Shown: piece by piece, positions 16,451 through 24,766 of the stretch | Numbering within the stretch: the stretch's first letter is position 1 | Layout of the letters: each line of letters starts with the position of its first letter | Assembly: GCF_041154745.1 (NCBI RefSeq) | Contig: NZ_AP031573.1 | Coordinates: forward strand, 2,790,001 to 2,854,000 | Source: Flavobacterium sp. CFS9 | Lineage (GTDB): Bacteria; Bacteroidota; Bacteroidia; Flavobacteriales; Flavobacteriaceae | DNA: 64,000 nucleotides | Reading direction: 5' to 3' | Notes under the pieces: generated by a model | Databases searched by the model: none | What the model was told of the DNA's origin: nothing | The model's input: the letters and a program-made list of their open reading frames with translations, nothing else | Made by a program: the position numbers and the translations under genes

Positions 16451-16584
16451 AGTTTCTAACTCCAATCAGGAACGTGCTGTTGGAGAAAATCAAAAATTAA
16501 AGATCAAAAAAATAATTCCGATAGTTGTCGGGCAGGTTTTTAGTGCCAATTCTCATCGAATTAAAAATTGAGGATTAAAAAAAG

Positions 16585-16640
16585 TTTGCCATTCACATCT
16601 AATATTTTACATCTAACATTTTACATCTCACAATTAGAAA
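16585..16640. repeat. Tandem 14-base ACATCT repeat
   Basis: The spacer holds about three copies of a ~14-base unit built on ACATCTAACATTTT. Related units recur in the spacers near 26.1 kb (reverse orientation) and 31.4 kb (both orientations), so this is a dispersed family. Confidence 0.55.
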
Positions 16641-16680
16641 AAACATCAATCAACAATCAATTTTTTAAAAAAAAACAATC

Positions 16681-17736
16681 ATGAAAAATTTTACCATTCA
16701 CCTCGTTATCCTTGTCTTCTTATTTGTAAGTAAAGTTATGGGACAGGAAACTTTTGAATCAAAAGCGAGAAAAATTGCCAACAAAATAGAGAAAGTTACC
16801 AAAGAGGAAAAAGAAGCTTTAAAAGAAGAAGTTGAAGCTATAAATGTTCAGTTGTCTGAAGGAAAAATTACTCAGGAAAAAGCAGACAAGCGTAAAAAAG
16901 AATTAGCAGAAGCCAGAGCGGTTATTATTGAAGAAAAAGTAGCCCAGGCACAAAATGAACTCAATGATTTAGTACAGCAAAAAGTAGACGGAAAAATCAA
17001 GGAAGGAAATTATAAAAGCGGACGTGCTTTGATCGTTCATTGGAATGATATAAAATGGATGGATGATAATAAAAAAAGGAAAGATTCTATACGTGGAGAA
17101 AGAAGAACAACATCGCAATTTGTATTTGCAGCAGGTTTGAATAATATGATGGTTGATGGCAAATTGCAGGATTCTAAGTATGGTTTTACAGGATCGCATT
17201 TTTACGAATGGGGACTTACCTATAACACCAGGTTAATGAAAAACGATAATTTATTACATGCTAAATACGGATTGTCTTTAATGTATAATAATATTCGTCC
17301 GAGAGATAATAAATATTTTGTAGTCAATGGAAATCAGACAGAATTGCAAACCAATGCGATCCATTTAGATGAATCCCGTTTTAGAAATGTATACATCGCA
17401 GTGCCGGTTCATTTAGAGTTTGATTTTTCGAGACCAAAAGTGAGTAACGGAAAAACGTATTTTAGAACACATAATAGTTTTCGCTTTGGAATTGGGGGGT
17501 ATGCAGGAGTCAATGTAAAATCCAAACAAATTTTAAAATACGATCAGGACGATTTAGATTATAAGACCACTATAAAAGGAGATTATAATGTGAATAATTT
17601 CATTTACGGATTGAGTTCTTACATTGGTTATAAAGAAATGAGTCTGTATTTGAAATATGATTTGAATCCATTGTTTAGGAATAATGCCGTAAAAGAAAAT
17701 AATATTTCAATGGGATTAAGATTTGATTTTAATTAA
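16681..17736 (+). CDS. Exported protein with coiled coil and outer-membrane beta-barrel-like region
   Basis: 351 residues with a signal peptide (KNFTIHLVILVFLFVSKVMG, then Q). Residues ~25-115 form a strongly charged coiled coil (ANKIEKVTKEEKEALKEEVE, and EKADKRKKELAEARAVII). From ~140 on, the sequence alternates in the way of outer-membrane barrel strands (FVFAAGLNNMMV, YEWGLTYNTRLM, FRFGIGGYAGVNVKSKQI) and ends in SMGLRFDFN, with a terminal aromatic near the C-terminus as barrels have. I infer a small outer-membrane beta-barrel. It follows the sigma/anti-sigma pair and may be its regulatory target. The spacer upstream is ~230 bases, so it may have its own promoter. Confidence 0.65.
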   Translation: MKNFTIHLVILVFLFVSKVMGQETFESKARKIANKIEKVTKEEKEALKEEVEAINVQLSEGKITQEKADKRKKELAEARAVIIEEKVAQAQNELNDLVQQKVDGKIKEGNYKSGRALIVHWNDIKWMDDNKKRKDSIRGERRTTSQFVFAAGLNNMMVDGKLQDSKYGFTGSHFYEWGLTYNTRLMKNDNLLHAKYGLSLMYNNIRPRDNKYFVVNGNQTELQTNAIHLDESRFRNVYIAVPVHLEFDFSRPKVSNGKTYFRTHNSFRFGIGGYAGVNVKSKQILKYDQDDLDYKTTIKGDYNVNNFIYGLSSYIGYKEMSLYLKYDLNPLFRNNAVKENNISMGLRFDFN

Positions 17737-17762
17737 GAATACAATTGATTAGTTAGTGGAAA

Positions 17763-17791
17763 GAGTGCTTCGAAAGAGGCGCTTTTTTTTA
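17763..17791 (+). terminator. Terminator after the coiled-coil/barrel gene
   Basis: AGTGCTTC pairs with GAGGCGCT (two G-T pairs) around a GAAA tetraloop, followed by eight T residues. Confidence 0.75.
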
Positions 17792-17863
17792 TTTAAAATT
17801 GCCCAATTTCATGGGGGATTTGTGTAATTTTACATCCTTCAAATTTATAAAATATTTTACGTT

Positions 17864-19930
17864 TTGATTTCACAAAGTACGATTGATGCTGTTTTTGATG
17901 CTGCTCGGGTAGAGGAGGTTATTGGTGATTTTGTTAATTTAAAACGAGCCGGAAGTAACTTTAAAGGATTAAGTCCATTCTCAGATGAGCGCTCTCCGTC
18001 GTTCATGGTTTCACCTGCAAAAGGAATCTGGAAAGATTTTAGTACAGGAAAAGGAGGTAATTCAGTTAAGTTTCTGATCGAACATTCACAGTTTACTTAT
18101 CCCGAGGCGATTCGTTATCTGGCTAGAAAATACAATATAGAAATTGAAGAAACAGAGCAGACAGATGCTGAAAAAGCAATGACTGATGTTCGTGAAAGTA
18201 TGTATCTGGTTTCGGAATTTGCCAAAGACTATTTTCATAAAACCCTTTTAAATTCAGAAGAAGGAAAAGCAATTGGACTTTCTTATTTTAAAGAAAGAGG
18301 TTTTACTAATGAAACCATCAAAAAATTTAGTTTAGGATATTCGCCTGAAACCTGGGATGCTCTTACCAAAGAAGCTCTGGGTAAAGGATACAAACTGGAG
18401 TTTCTGGAAAGTACCGGTTTGACCATTCCAAGAGAAGATCGTCCGTTTGACCGTTTCAAGGGGCGTGTGATGTTTCCTATTGAAAGTATGTCGGGACGTG
18501 TTTTGGGTTTTGGAGGGCGTATTCTTACCAATGATAAAAAAGCGGCTAAATACTTAAACTCGCCTGAAAGTGATATCTACCATAAAAGTAAAGTACTTTA
18601 CGGAATTTTTCAGGCCAAACAAGCAATTGCGAAACAAAACAATTGTTACCTGGTGGAAGGATATACCGATGTAATTCAGTTTCATCAGGCCGGAATCGAG
18701 AATGTGGTGGCTTCATCAGGAACCGCTTTAACACCGGATCAGATTCGTCTGATCAACCGATTGACGAGAAACATAACCGTTTTGTTTGACGGAGATGCTG
18801 CGGGATTACGAGCTTCTGTTCGAGGAATCGATTTGATTCTGGAAGAAGGAATGAATGTAAGAGTTTGTGCTTTTCCCGACGGAGAAGATCCGGACAGTTT
18901 TGCACGAAAAAATTCGCACGATGATCTGGTTGCCTATTTAGAAGAAAACAGTAAAGATTTTATACAGTTTAAGGCCTCTCTCTTAATGAAAGAAGCGAAA
19001 AACGATCCTATAAAAAAAGCCGATTTAATTCGGGATATGGTCAATAGTATCTCGAAGATTCCGGACCGTATTCAGCGTGAAATCTATACTCAGGAATGTG
19101 CCCGAATCATGGATATTTCGGAGCAGGTATTGGTGAGTACCCTGGCGCAATTAATTCAAAAAGATCTTGCAGAAGCGGGCAAAAAACAAAAGCAGGAGCA
19201 AAGACCTTTTGAAGTGCACAGGAATCAGCCTGCGAAACAAACCGGTTTTTTAGGAGGAGATCCTGAAGATCCAAGAACAGGACCACCTGAAGATTATTAT
19301 CCGGGAGGAGAACCGGGGTATGCACAAGAGCCGGCAGAAAAAGTTGATATCTTATATCGTTTAGAACGTAAAGTAATTGAGATCTTATTGCTTTATGGTG
19401 ATAAGACGGAGGAGTTTGAAGATGTGCTTTTAAAAACGAATGAAGAGGGCGATGTAATAATGGTCTCTGAAATGAAAAATTATAAAGTATATCAGCGTAT
19501 TTATTTGAGTTTACAGGAAGATGAGGTAGAGCTTTCTAATAATTTATTCCGTGATATTTTTACCGATTTAATCGGATTTTACAACCAGCATGAAAAATTC
19601 AGTCTCGAACAATATTTAATGCGTTTACAGCCTGATTTTGCTCAGGAAGTTACCGATATTTTAATGGAAGATGAAAGATTGACTCTTCACGATTGGGAAG
19701 GGCAGAATATCTTTTCAAAAATGAAGCATGAAACGATCGCGCAGTATGTTACCGAAACGATTATGTCAATGCGTTGGTTTTTGGTGGGTAAAATCATTGA
19801 TGAATTAAAAAGCTCTATAAAACCTGATAATTCAGATAATACAGAGCTTTTGTCTATGGTTGTCGATTACTCGAAATTAGTTAATTCATTCGCGAAAAAA
19901 CTAGGAAGAGTAATGTCGCGATACCATTAA
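17864..19930 (+). CDS. dnaG: DNA primase DnaG (zinc ligands absent)
   Basis: 688 residues, starting at a TTG that gives the family-typical N-terminus ISQSTIDAVFDAARVEEVIG. DnaG makes RNA primers at the replication fork. The TOPRIM catalytic core is intact: VEGYTDVI (~265) and FDGDAAG (~308). The N-terminal domain that normally holds a CHC2 zinc site is present in outline (GLSPFSDERSPSFMVSPAKG ... WKDFSTGKGGN), but the usual cysteines and histidine are replaced, so zinc binding as in E. coli is unlikely. The C-terminal helicase-binding region follows a Pro/Gly-rich linker (~450-490). Its stop overlaps the stop of the convergent regulator gene. Confidence 0.95.
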   Translation: MISQSTIDAVFDAARVEEVIGDFVNLKRAGSNFKGLSPFSDERSPSFMVSPAKGIWKDFSTGKGGNSVKFLIEHSQFTYPEAIRYLARKYNIEIEETEQTDAEKAMTDVRESMYLVSEFAKDYFHKTLLNSEEGKAIGLSYFKERGFTNETIKKFSLGYSPETWDALTKEALGKGYKLEFLESTGLTIPREDRPFDRFKGRVMFPIESMSGRVLGFGGRILTNDKKAAKYLNSPESDIYHKSKVLYGIFQAKQAIAKQNNCYLVEGYTDVIQFHQAGIENVVASSGTALTPDQIRLINRLTRNITVLFDGDAAGLRASVRGIDLILEEGMNVRVCAFPDGEDPDSFARKNSHDDLVAYLEENSKDFIQFKASLLMKEAKNDPIKKADLIRDMVNSISKIPDRIQREIYTQECARIMDISEQVLVSTLAQLIQKDLAEAGKKQKQEQRPFEVHRNQPAKQTGFLGGDPEDPRTGPPEDYYPGGEPGYAQEPAEKVDILYRLERKVIEILLLYGDKTEEFEDVLLKTNEEGDVIMVSEMKNYKVYQRIYLSLQEDEVELSNNLFRDIFTDLIGFYNQHEKFSLEQYLMRLQPDFAQEVTDILMEDERLTLHDWEGQNIFSKMKHETIAQYVTETIMSMRWFLVGKIIDELKSSIKPDNSDNTELLSMVVDYSKLVNSFAKKLGRVMSRYH

Positions 19931-20556
19931 ATAATTTCTAAAGTCTTAGCTTTGTTTACTAAGTCAACTAAATTAGTAACATTTAATTTAGTCAATAATC
20001 TTAATTTGTAAGTACTGATTGTTTTTTCGTTCAGGTTTAAGATTTTAGAGATTTCATTATTCTTTTTACCATCACTTAAGTAACGTAAAACTTCGATCTC
20101 ACGATTTGAAAGTTTTCTGTACAAACGCTCACTTTTGCTTTGTTTAGCGATAAGTGCCATGTTTTTACGTACGGTTTCGTTGATGATAATTTTCCCTTCG
20201 TGTACTTTAATAATAGAAATACCTAAAGTTTCAAGTTTTTCTGTTTTGTGTACATAACCGGAAACTCCTGCTTTAATAGCATTTGGAGCATACATTTGTT
20301 CAGCGAGGTCACTAAAAATTACAATTTTTGTTTTTGGGAAATTCTTCAGGATGGATTTTACTTCGAAGATACTTGAAAGTCCTTCCAGTTCTAGGTCTAG
20401 AATCAGGATATCGATTTCTTTCGTCTGAAGGATATCTCTAACCATTGAAAAATTGCCTACGTTGGCAACAATTGAAATTTGATCGTGGTCTTTAAAATAA
20501 GACTTAACGCCAAAGTGAGTCACAGGATGATTGTCTGCAAGACATACTTTAATCAT
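19927..20556 (-). CDS. LuxR/NarL-type response regulator
   Basis: 209 residues. The receiver domain (1-~120) has the acidic residue D8, the phosphorylation site D54 (LILDLELEG) and K104 (YVHKTEK). The C-terminal LuxR helix-turn-helix (~140-205) includes LSNREIEVLRYLSDGKKNNE and LNEKTISTYKLRLLTKL. It is probably phosphorylated by a histidine kinase not encoded nearby (an orphan regulator). The gene converges on dnaG with a 4-base overlap in which both stop codons lie inside TTAA. No TAnnTTTG element was found within 60 bases upstream. Confidence 0.9.
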   Translation of the reverse strand: MIKVCLADNHPVTHFGVKSYFKDHDQISIVANVGNFSMVRDILQTKEIDILILDLELEGLSSIFEVKSILKNFPKTKIVIFSDLAEQMYAPNAIKAGVSGYVHKTEKLETLGISIIKVHEGKIIINETVRKNMALIAKQSKSERLYRKLSNREIEVLRYLSDGKKNNEISKILNLNEKTISTYKLRLLTKLNVTNLVDLVNKAKTLEII

Positions 20557-20649
20557 AATTTTTACCTTTTTTAGAATTGTTCATGTTTTTGGAGCTGTAA
20601 AATTAATAAATAAATTCTGTAATTAATTGCAGACAAATGTTAAAAAGTA

Positions 20650-21456
20650 TTATTTTAACGTTTTAGGGATGATGCAGACCGGAATTGGATCCATTTTATG
20701 CTTGTTGCTGGTGTTTAATCTTTTATAAATTTCGAAGACAATTTTTTCTCTTTCGGTAAAGTCAGTCCCCGTATTTCCTGACTCCGAGGCTAGCATTGCC
20801 CATTCGAGTTCGTCATAACTGGCGCCTAATTGATCCTCATCAGTACGATTATCACCAAATAATCCATCTGTAGGTGCTGCGGTTAAAATAGACTCCGGAA
20901 TTGTTAAAAATGCTCCTAAAGCGTATACATCTGATTTCATTAAGTCGGCAATTGGACTTAAATCGACTCCGCCGTCTCCATATTTGGTGTAAAAACCTAC
21001 TCCAAAATCTTCTACTTTATTTCCCGTTCCTGCTACAAGCAAACCATGAATTCCTGCTAAATAATATAAAGAGGTCATTCTTAAACGGGCACGTGTATTG
21101 GCTAGTGATAAATTTACTTTTGTTTCGTCATCTGTTTGAGGTACAGCGCTTTTGAAAGCTTCAAAAGTAGCGGTCAAATCTGTTTCTACGCTTGAAACAT
21201 TTGGAAAACGTTTCTTTAACTGCTCAATATGTTCTCTTCCTCTTGAAACCTGATTTGCAGCCTGATGAATTGGCATTTCGACACATAAAACGGTTAAGCC
21301 GGTTTGTGCGCACAAGGTAGAAGTTACTGCAGAGTCAACTCCACCTGAAATTCCAATTACAAAACCATTAACTTTTGCCCGGGTAGCATAATTTTTTAAC
21401 CACTCTACAATGTGGGTGTTTACTTTTTCTGTCTGAATAGTGCTTTTTTTAGCCAT
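20650..21456 (-). CDS. nadE: NAD+ synthase, ammonia-dependent
   Basis: 268 residues with the PP-loop ATP-binding motif SGGVDS at 37-42 (GFVIGISGGVDSAVTS) and the downstream GTGNKVED and KYGDGGVDLSPI motifs of NadE. It amidates nicotinate adenine dinucleotide to NAD+, using ATP. The length fits the short, ammonia-using form: no glutaminase (nitrilase-like) domain is fused. It is divergent from gldB across a 98-base spacer. Confidence 0.95.
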   Translation of the reverse strand: MAKKSTIQTEKVNTHIVEWLKNYATRAKVNGFVIGISGGVDSAVTSTLCAQTGLTVLCVEMPIHQAANQVSRGREHIEQLKKRFPNVSSVETDLTATFEAFKSAVPQTDDETKVNLSLANTRARLRMTSLYYLAGIHGLLVAGTGNKVEDFGVGFYTKYGDGGVDLSPIADLMKSDVYALGAFLTIPESILTAAPTDGLFGDNRTDEDQLGASYDELEWAMLASESGNTGTDFTEREKIVFEIYKRLNTSNKHKMDPIPVCIIPKTLK

Positions 21457-21485
21457 AATAGTTCAAGATTTAAGATACAGGGATG

Positions 21486-21493
21486 TATATTTG
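21486..21493 (+). promoter_or_regulatory. Putative -7 element for gldB-gldC
   Basis: TATATTTG matches TAnnTTTG 61 bases before the gldB start, in the divergent spacer with nadE. No clear -33 TTG was seen at the usual distance. Confidence 0.4.
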
Positions 21494-21554
21494 CACAAAT
21501 ATTTTTAAGCATAGTTTGTTTCAAAATGTGCAACACAAATCTAATTAAAATAAA

Positions 21555-22511
21555 ATGAAAATATATCGCTTAGCAGTGGTTCTGTGCTTGTTTTTTTTGT
21601 CTTGTGACCAGAAAACTAAAGTCGAAAAAGCAGTAGAAGAAATCCCGGTAGACATTAAAGTAGAGCGTTTTGATAAGGTGTTTTTTGAGACCAAACCGGA
21701 GGATTTGGCTAAAGTAAAAAAACAGTATCCTTTCTTTTTTCCGGCAGGAAATGATGATAGTGTCTGGCTTAAAAAAATGCAGGATCCAATCTGGAAAGAA
21801 GTTTATACAGAGGTTCAGAAAAAATACAGCAATTTTGAACCTGTACGTGAAGAATTCAATGCGCTTTTTCAGCATGTAAAATATTACTTTCCTAAAACGA
21901 AAACGCCAAAAGTGATTACCGTAATTGGAGAAATGGATTATAATGCTAAGGCTATATATGCAGACAGTCTGGTCATTGTAGCGTTGGAATTGTATTTGGG
22001 AAAAGATCATAAATTTTATGAATTTCCCAATTATCTGAAGCAGAATTTTGAAGAGAAACAAATTATGCCTGATGTGGTTTCGAGTTTTGCGTATCGAAAA
22101 ATTCCGGTATTTCCGGATAAAAATTTAGTTTCTCAAATGATCTTTGAAGGGAAACAGTTGTATGCAAAAGATCTGTTGCTGCCCAATTATACCGATGCTG
22201 AAAAAATGGGTTACACACCTGAACAAGTAAAATGGTGTGAGGAAAACGAAGCTTATATGTGGCGTTATTTTATTGAAAATGAAATGCTGTACAGTGACGA
22301 TCCGAAGCTAACTACCCGATTCATGGTGCCTGCTCCGTTTTCTAAATTTTACTTGGAAATCGACAACGATTCGCCTGGACGAATTGGAGCTTGGTTAGGA
22401 TGGCAAATTGTACGATCGTATATGAAGAATAATAACGTAACTTTGCCGGAATTATTAAAAACAGAAGCAAAGGTAATCTTTGAAAAGTCAAAATATAAAC
22501 CTAAGAAATAA
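21555..22511 (+). CDS. gldB: Gliding motility lipoprotein GldB
   Basis: 318 residues with a lipoprotein signal (lipobox FLSC, C17). The sequence matches GldB of Flavobacteria: IKVERFDKVFFETKPEDLAK, PFFFPAGNDDSVW, and a C-terminal DSPGRIGAWLGWQIVRSYM that resembles the metal-peptidase-like fold of this family without an obvious HExxH. GldB is needed for gliding in F. johnsoniae and sits in the cell envelope. Its stop overlaps the gldC start by one base (TAATG), the known gldB-gldC pairing. Confidence 0.93.
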   Translation: MKIYRLAVVLCLFFLSCDQKTKVEKAVEEIPVDIKVERFDKVFFETKPEDLAKVKKQYPFFFPAGNDDSVWLKKMQDPIWKEVYTEVQKKYSNFEPVREEFNALFQHVKYYFPKTKTPKVITVIGEMDYNAKAIYADSLVIVALELYLGKDHKFYEFPNYLKQNFEEKQIMPDVVSSFAYRKIPVFPDKNLVSQMIFEGKQLYAKDLLLPNYTDAEKMGYTPEQVKWCEENEAYMWRYFIENEMLYSDDPKLTTRFMVPAPFSKFYLEIDNDSPGRIGAWLGWQIVRSYMKNNNVTLPELLKTEAKVIFEKSKYKPKK

Positions 22512-22846
22512 TGTCAAATACAATAAAATCAGAAATTAAATTCAATATAGAATTAGATGAAAACCGTGTTCCGGAAAGACTGTCATGGACAGCTAAGGAT
22601 GGCGGAGTAGAAGCAGAAGAAGCAAAAGCAATTATGTTGTCCATTTGGGACAGTAAAGCTAAAGAAAGCATGCGTATTGATTTGTGGACAAAAGATATGC
22701 CGGTAGATGAAATGAAGATTTTCTTCCACCAGACTTTGGTAGCGATGGCAGATACATTTAAACGTGCTACAGACGACGAAAAAATGTCAGATACAATGAA
22801 AGACTTTTGTGATTATTTTGCAGAGAAACTGGAGCTGACGAAGTAA
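22511..22846 (+). CDS. gldC: Gliding motility protein GldC
   Basis: 111 residues, no signal peptide, acidic, predicted soluble. The sequence (SEIKFNIELDENRVPERLSW, then AKESMRIDLWTKDMPVDEMK) is that of GldC, a small accessory protein encoded next to gldB; loss reduces but does not abolish gliding in F. johnsoniae. It is translationally coupled to gldB. A long perfect inverted repeat follows it and separates it from engB on the other strand. Confidence 0.93.
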   Translation: MSNTIKSEIKFNIELDENRVPERLSWTAKDGGVEAEEAKAIMLSIWDSKAKESMRIDLWTKDMPVDEMKIFFHQTLVAMADTFKRATDDEKMSDTMKDFCDYFAEKLELTK

Positions 22847-22880
22847 TTAAATTTCAATATTTGAAATTCCAACGTCAAAA

Positions 22881-22948
22881 AAATTCCAATAAAAAAATCC
22901 CAAATTCCAACCTTAAAATTGGAATTTGGGATTTTTTTATTGGAATTT
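22881..22948. terminator. Bidirectional terminator and ATTCCAA-type repeat with 30-base perfect arms
   Basis: Positions 22881-22910 and 22919-22948 are exact reverse complements around an eight-base loop. Each arm holds two copies of ATTCCAA and a seven-A/seven-T run, so a T tract follows the stem core on either strand. It can end both gldC and engB transcripts. The units recur near 30.1, 41.8 and 59.2 kb. Confidence 0.8.
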
Positions 22949-22961
22949 CCCAGACTGGGAT

Positions 22962-23582
22962 TTAAAACTCACTATTGTTCTTAAATACTTCCTGATTTAC
23001 TTCATCGATGTAAGAAAGTAATTCTTCCTTTCCGATAGCTTCAGTAGATGAGGTTACAAAGTATTGTGGCATTTCAGACCAGTTATTGGCATACATTTGC
23101 TTTTTGTAAGCGGCGATATGAGAATCGATTTTTACTTTACTGATTTTGTCGGCTTTGGTAAAAATGATGCAAAACGGAATTTCGCTTTCTCCCATGTAAG
23201 ACATAAATTCAATGTCTATTTTTTGTGCTTCATGTCGAATGTCAATCAGAACAAAAGCGCAAACCAATTGTTCTCGGGTTTCAAAATAATCCGTGATAAA
23301 TTGCTGGAAAACTGATTTTGTTTTCTTAGATACTTTAGCGTAACCATACCCTGGTAAATCGACCAAAAACCAATTGTTGTTGATTTTGAAATGATTGATT
23401 AACTGTGTTTTTCCGGGACGTCCGGATGTTTTTGCTAAATTCTTGTGATTGGTAAGCATGTTGATCAAAGAGGATTTACCTACGTTTGATCTTCCGATAA
23501 AAGCATATTCCGGTAAAAAATCCTTCGGGCATTTTGATACTTCAGAATTACTTACTATGAATTCGGCGGTATTAATTTTCAT
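22962..23582 (-). CDS. engB: Ribosome biogenesis GTPase EngB (YihA/YsxC)
   Basis: 206 residues with all GTPase motifs: G1 GRSNVGKS (30-37), G2 T in SGRPGKTQ, G3 DLPG (75-78), G4 TKAD (142-145) and G5 TSS near 175. The overall length and the short N-terminal extension (INTAEFIVSNSEVSKCPKDF) fit EngB, which assists late assembly of the 50S subunit and is usually essential. It lies 42 bases downstream of the alpha/beta hydrolase gene, in the same operon. Confidence 0.94.
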   Translation of the reverse strand: MKINTAEFIVSNSEVSKCPKDFLPEYAFIGRSNVGKSSLINMLTNHKNLAKTSGRPGKTQLINHFKINNNWFLVDLPGYGYAKVSKKTKSVFQQFITDYFETREQLVCAFVLIDIRHEAQKIDIEFMSYMGESEIPFCIIFTKADKISKVKIDSHIAAYKKQMYANNWSEMPQYFVTSSTEAIGKEELLSYIDEVNQEVFKNNSEF

Positions 23583-23624
23583 GTTTTTTGTTTTTAAAAC
23601 CTCCTAAAAGTCGAAAGTTAGATG

Positions 23625-24389
23625 CTATAAATTCTTTTCAACGAGCCATTCTTCCAGGATTTTGTTGAATTCCTGAGGATGCTCCATCATAGCAGCGTGT
23701 CCACATTTGTCTATCCAGTACAAAGTTGAATTAGGCAATAATTTATCAAATTCTTCGGCAACATTTGGGGGAGTAACGGCGTCGTTTTTACCCCAGATGA
23801 TACAAGTTTCTGTAGTCATATTTGGTAAATCTTTGGCCATATTGTGACGAATAGCACTTTTGGCAATCGTCAAAGTTTTGATGAGTTTGATACGGTCATT
23901 AACGGTTGCATACACTTCGTCAATAAGTTCCGGTGTCGCAATTGCAGGATCGTAAAAAACATCTTCAGCTTTCTTTTTGATGTATTCGTAATCGCCTCTT
24001 TTTGGATAGCTGTCACCCATTGCGCTTTCGTAAAGCCCTGAACTTCCTGTGATTACCAGTCCGGCAACTTTTTCAGGATATAGCTTTGTATGGTACAGTG
24101 CAATGTGACCGCCTAAAGAGTTACCCAGTAGTATAACCTGATCAAATCCTTTAAAAGTGATAAAGTCTTTTACGTACTTGGCAAAGCTTTTTACGTTTGT
24201 TTTTAAAATGCTTTGAGTATAGATTGGCAAATCCGGGATCACAACTTTGTATCCTTTTGTTGGAAAATATCCGGCTACAGCATCAAAGTTACTAAGGCCT
24301 CCCATTAAGCCGTGTAAAATAACGATAGGAGTTCCTTCTCCAGCTTCATAATAGCTGTATTTGCCTTCTTTTTTGTAGTGTTTGTCCAT
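23625..24389 (-). CDS. Alpha/beta hydrolase
   Basis: 254 residues of the alpha/beta hydrolase fold. The oxyanion motif is HGLMGG (26-31), the nucleophile elbow GNSLGG places S91 as the nucleophile, the acid is in WGKNDAVTPP (~205), and the histidine is H231 (CGHAAMMEHP). The substrate is not predictable from these motifs; sequences of this type are often annotated as esterases or lysophospholipase-like enzymes. It is the first gene of an operon with engB, behind a likely promoter. Confidence 0.88.
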   Translation of the reverse strand: MDKHYKKEGKYSYYEAGEGTPIVILHGLMGGLSNFDAVAGYFPTKGYKVVIPDLPIYTQSILKTNVKSFAKYVKDFITFKGFDQVILLGNSLGGHIALYHTKLYPEKVAGLVITGSSGLYESAMGDSYPKRGDYEYIKKKAEDVFYDPAIATPELIDEVYATVNDRIKLIKTLTIAKSAIRHNMAKDLPNMTTETCIIWGKNDAVTPPNVAEEFDKLLPNSTLYWIDKCGHAAMMEHPQEFNKILEEWLVEKNL

Positions 24390-24416
24390 TTAATTTAATG
24401 CCAATTTCAATTTGGA

Positions 24417-24424
24417 CAAATATA
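24417..24424 (-). promoter_or_regulatory. Putative -7 element for the hydrolase-engB operon
   Basis: On the minus strand this reads TATATTTG, an exact TAnnTTTG match 27 bases upstream of the hydrolase start. Confidence 0.5.
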
Positions 24425-24664
24425 GGGTTTAATAAATAAATATGGATTTTTGCCGCCCTTTTTTAACTAGATAATTTTAGTATAATTTCTAACTGATTAG
24501 AAATCAGTATGAAGTGGAGTTTTTTATTGATTTTCTAAATGTTAAGAAATCGGTAGAATAGCTAAATTTTTAAGAAAAATAGCGCGTAATTTTTTTGAAT
24601 GATTAGTGTTATTGATAATTCGTTAATAATAAGTTAATGTATTGATATTCTATTGATTATGTAA
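24425..24664. other. AT-rich spacer upstream of the dcw cluster
   Basis: About 240 bases of non-coding, very AT-rich sequence between the divergent hydrolase gene and the mraZ control region. I see no further gene or structured RNA in it. Confidence 0.4.
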
Positions 24665-24721
24665 AGTGGGGTGTAAGTGGTTAAACTTATTAACAAAGTG
24701 GTACATTGTGGTAAAATGTGG
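24665..24721 (+). promoter_or_regulatory. Array of five GTGG boxes: putative MraZ operator
   Basis: GTGG occurs at 24666, 24677, 24698, 24708 and 24718, with steps of 11, 21, 10 and 10 bases, so all five lie on one face of the helix (the 21 step is one missing box). They sit just upstream of, or over, the likely mraZ promoter. MraZ is known in other bacteria to bind direct repeats with a GTGGG-like core at about 10-base spacing in front of its own gene, so autoregulation of the dcw cluster is a reasonable inference. Confidence 0.7.
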
Positions 24722-24741
24722 TAATATTTTTTATATTTTTG
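24706..24741 (+). promoter_or_regulatory. Putative mraZ promoter
   Basis: TTG at 24706-24708 and TATTTTTG (a TAnnTTTG match) at 24734-24741, 25 bases apart, which is a little longer than the usual spacing. The last two GTGG boxes overlap the spacer, so a bound MraZ would block polymerase. Confidence 0.5.
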
Positions 24742-24766
24742 TCCTATAACATATTAATGAATTTTC

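Noticed and set aside
16585..16640. CRISPR-like array from the repeated ACATCT units
   Set aside because: Units are only ~14 bases and adjacent, with no spacers of regular length and no cas genes in the window.
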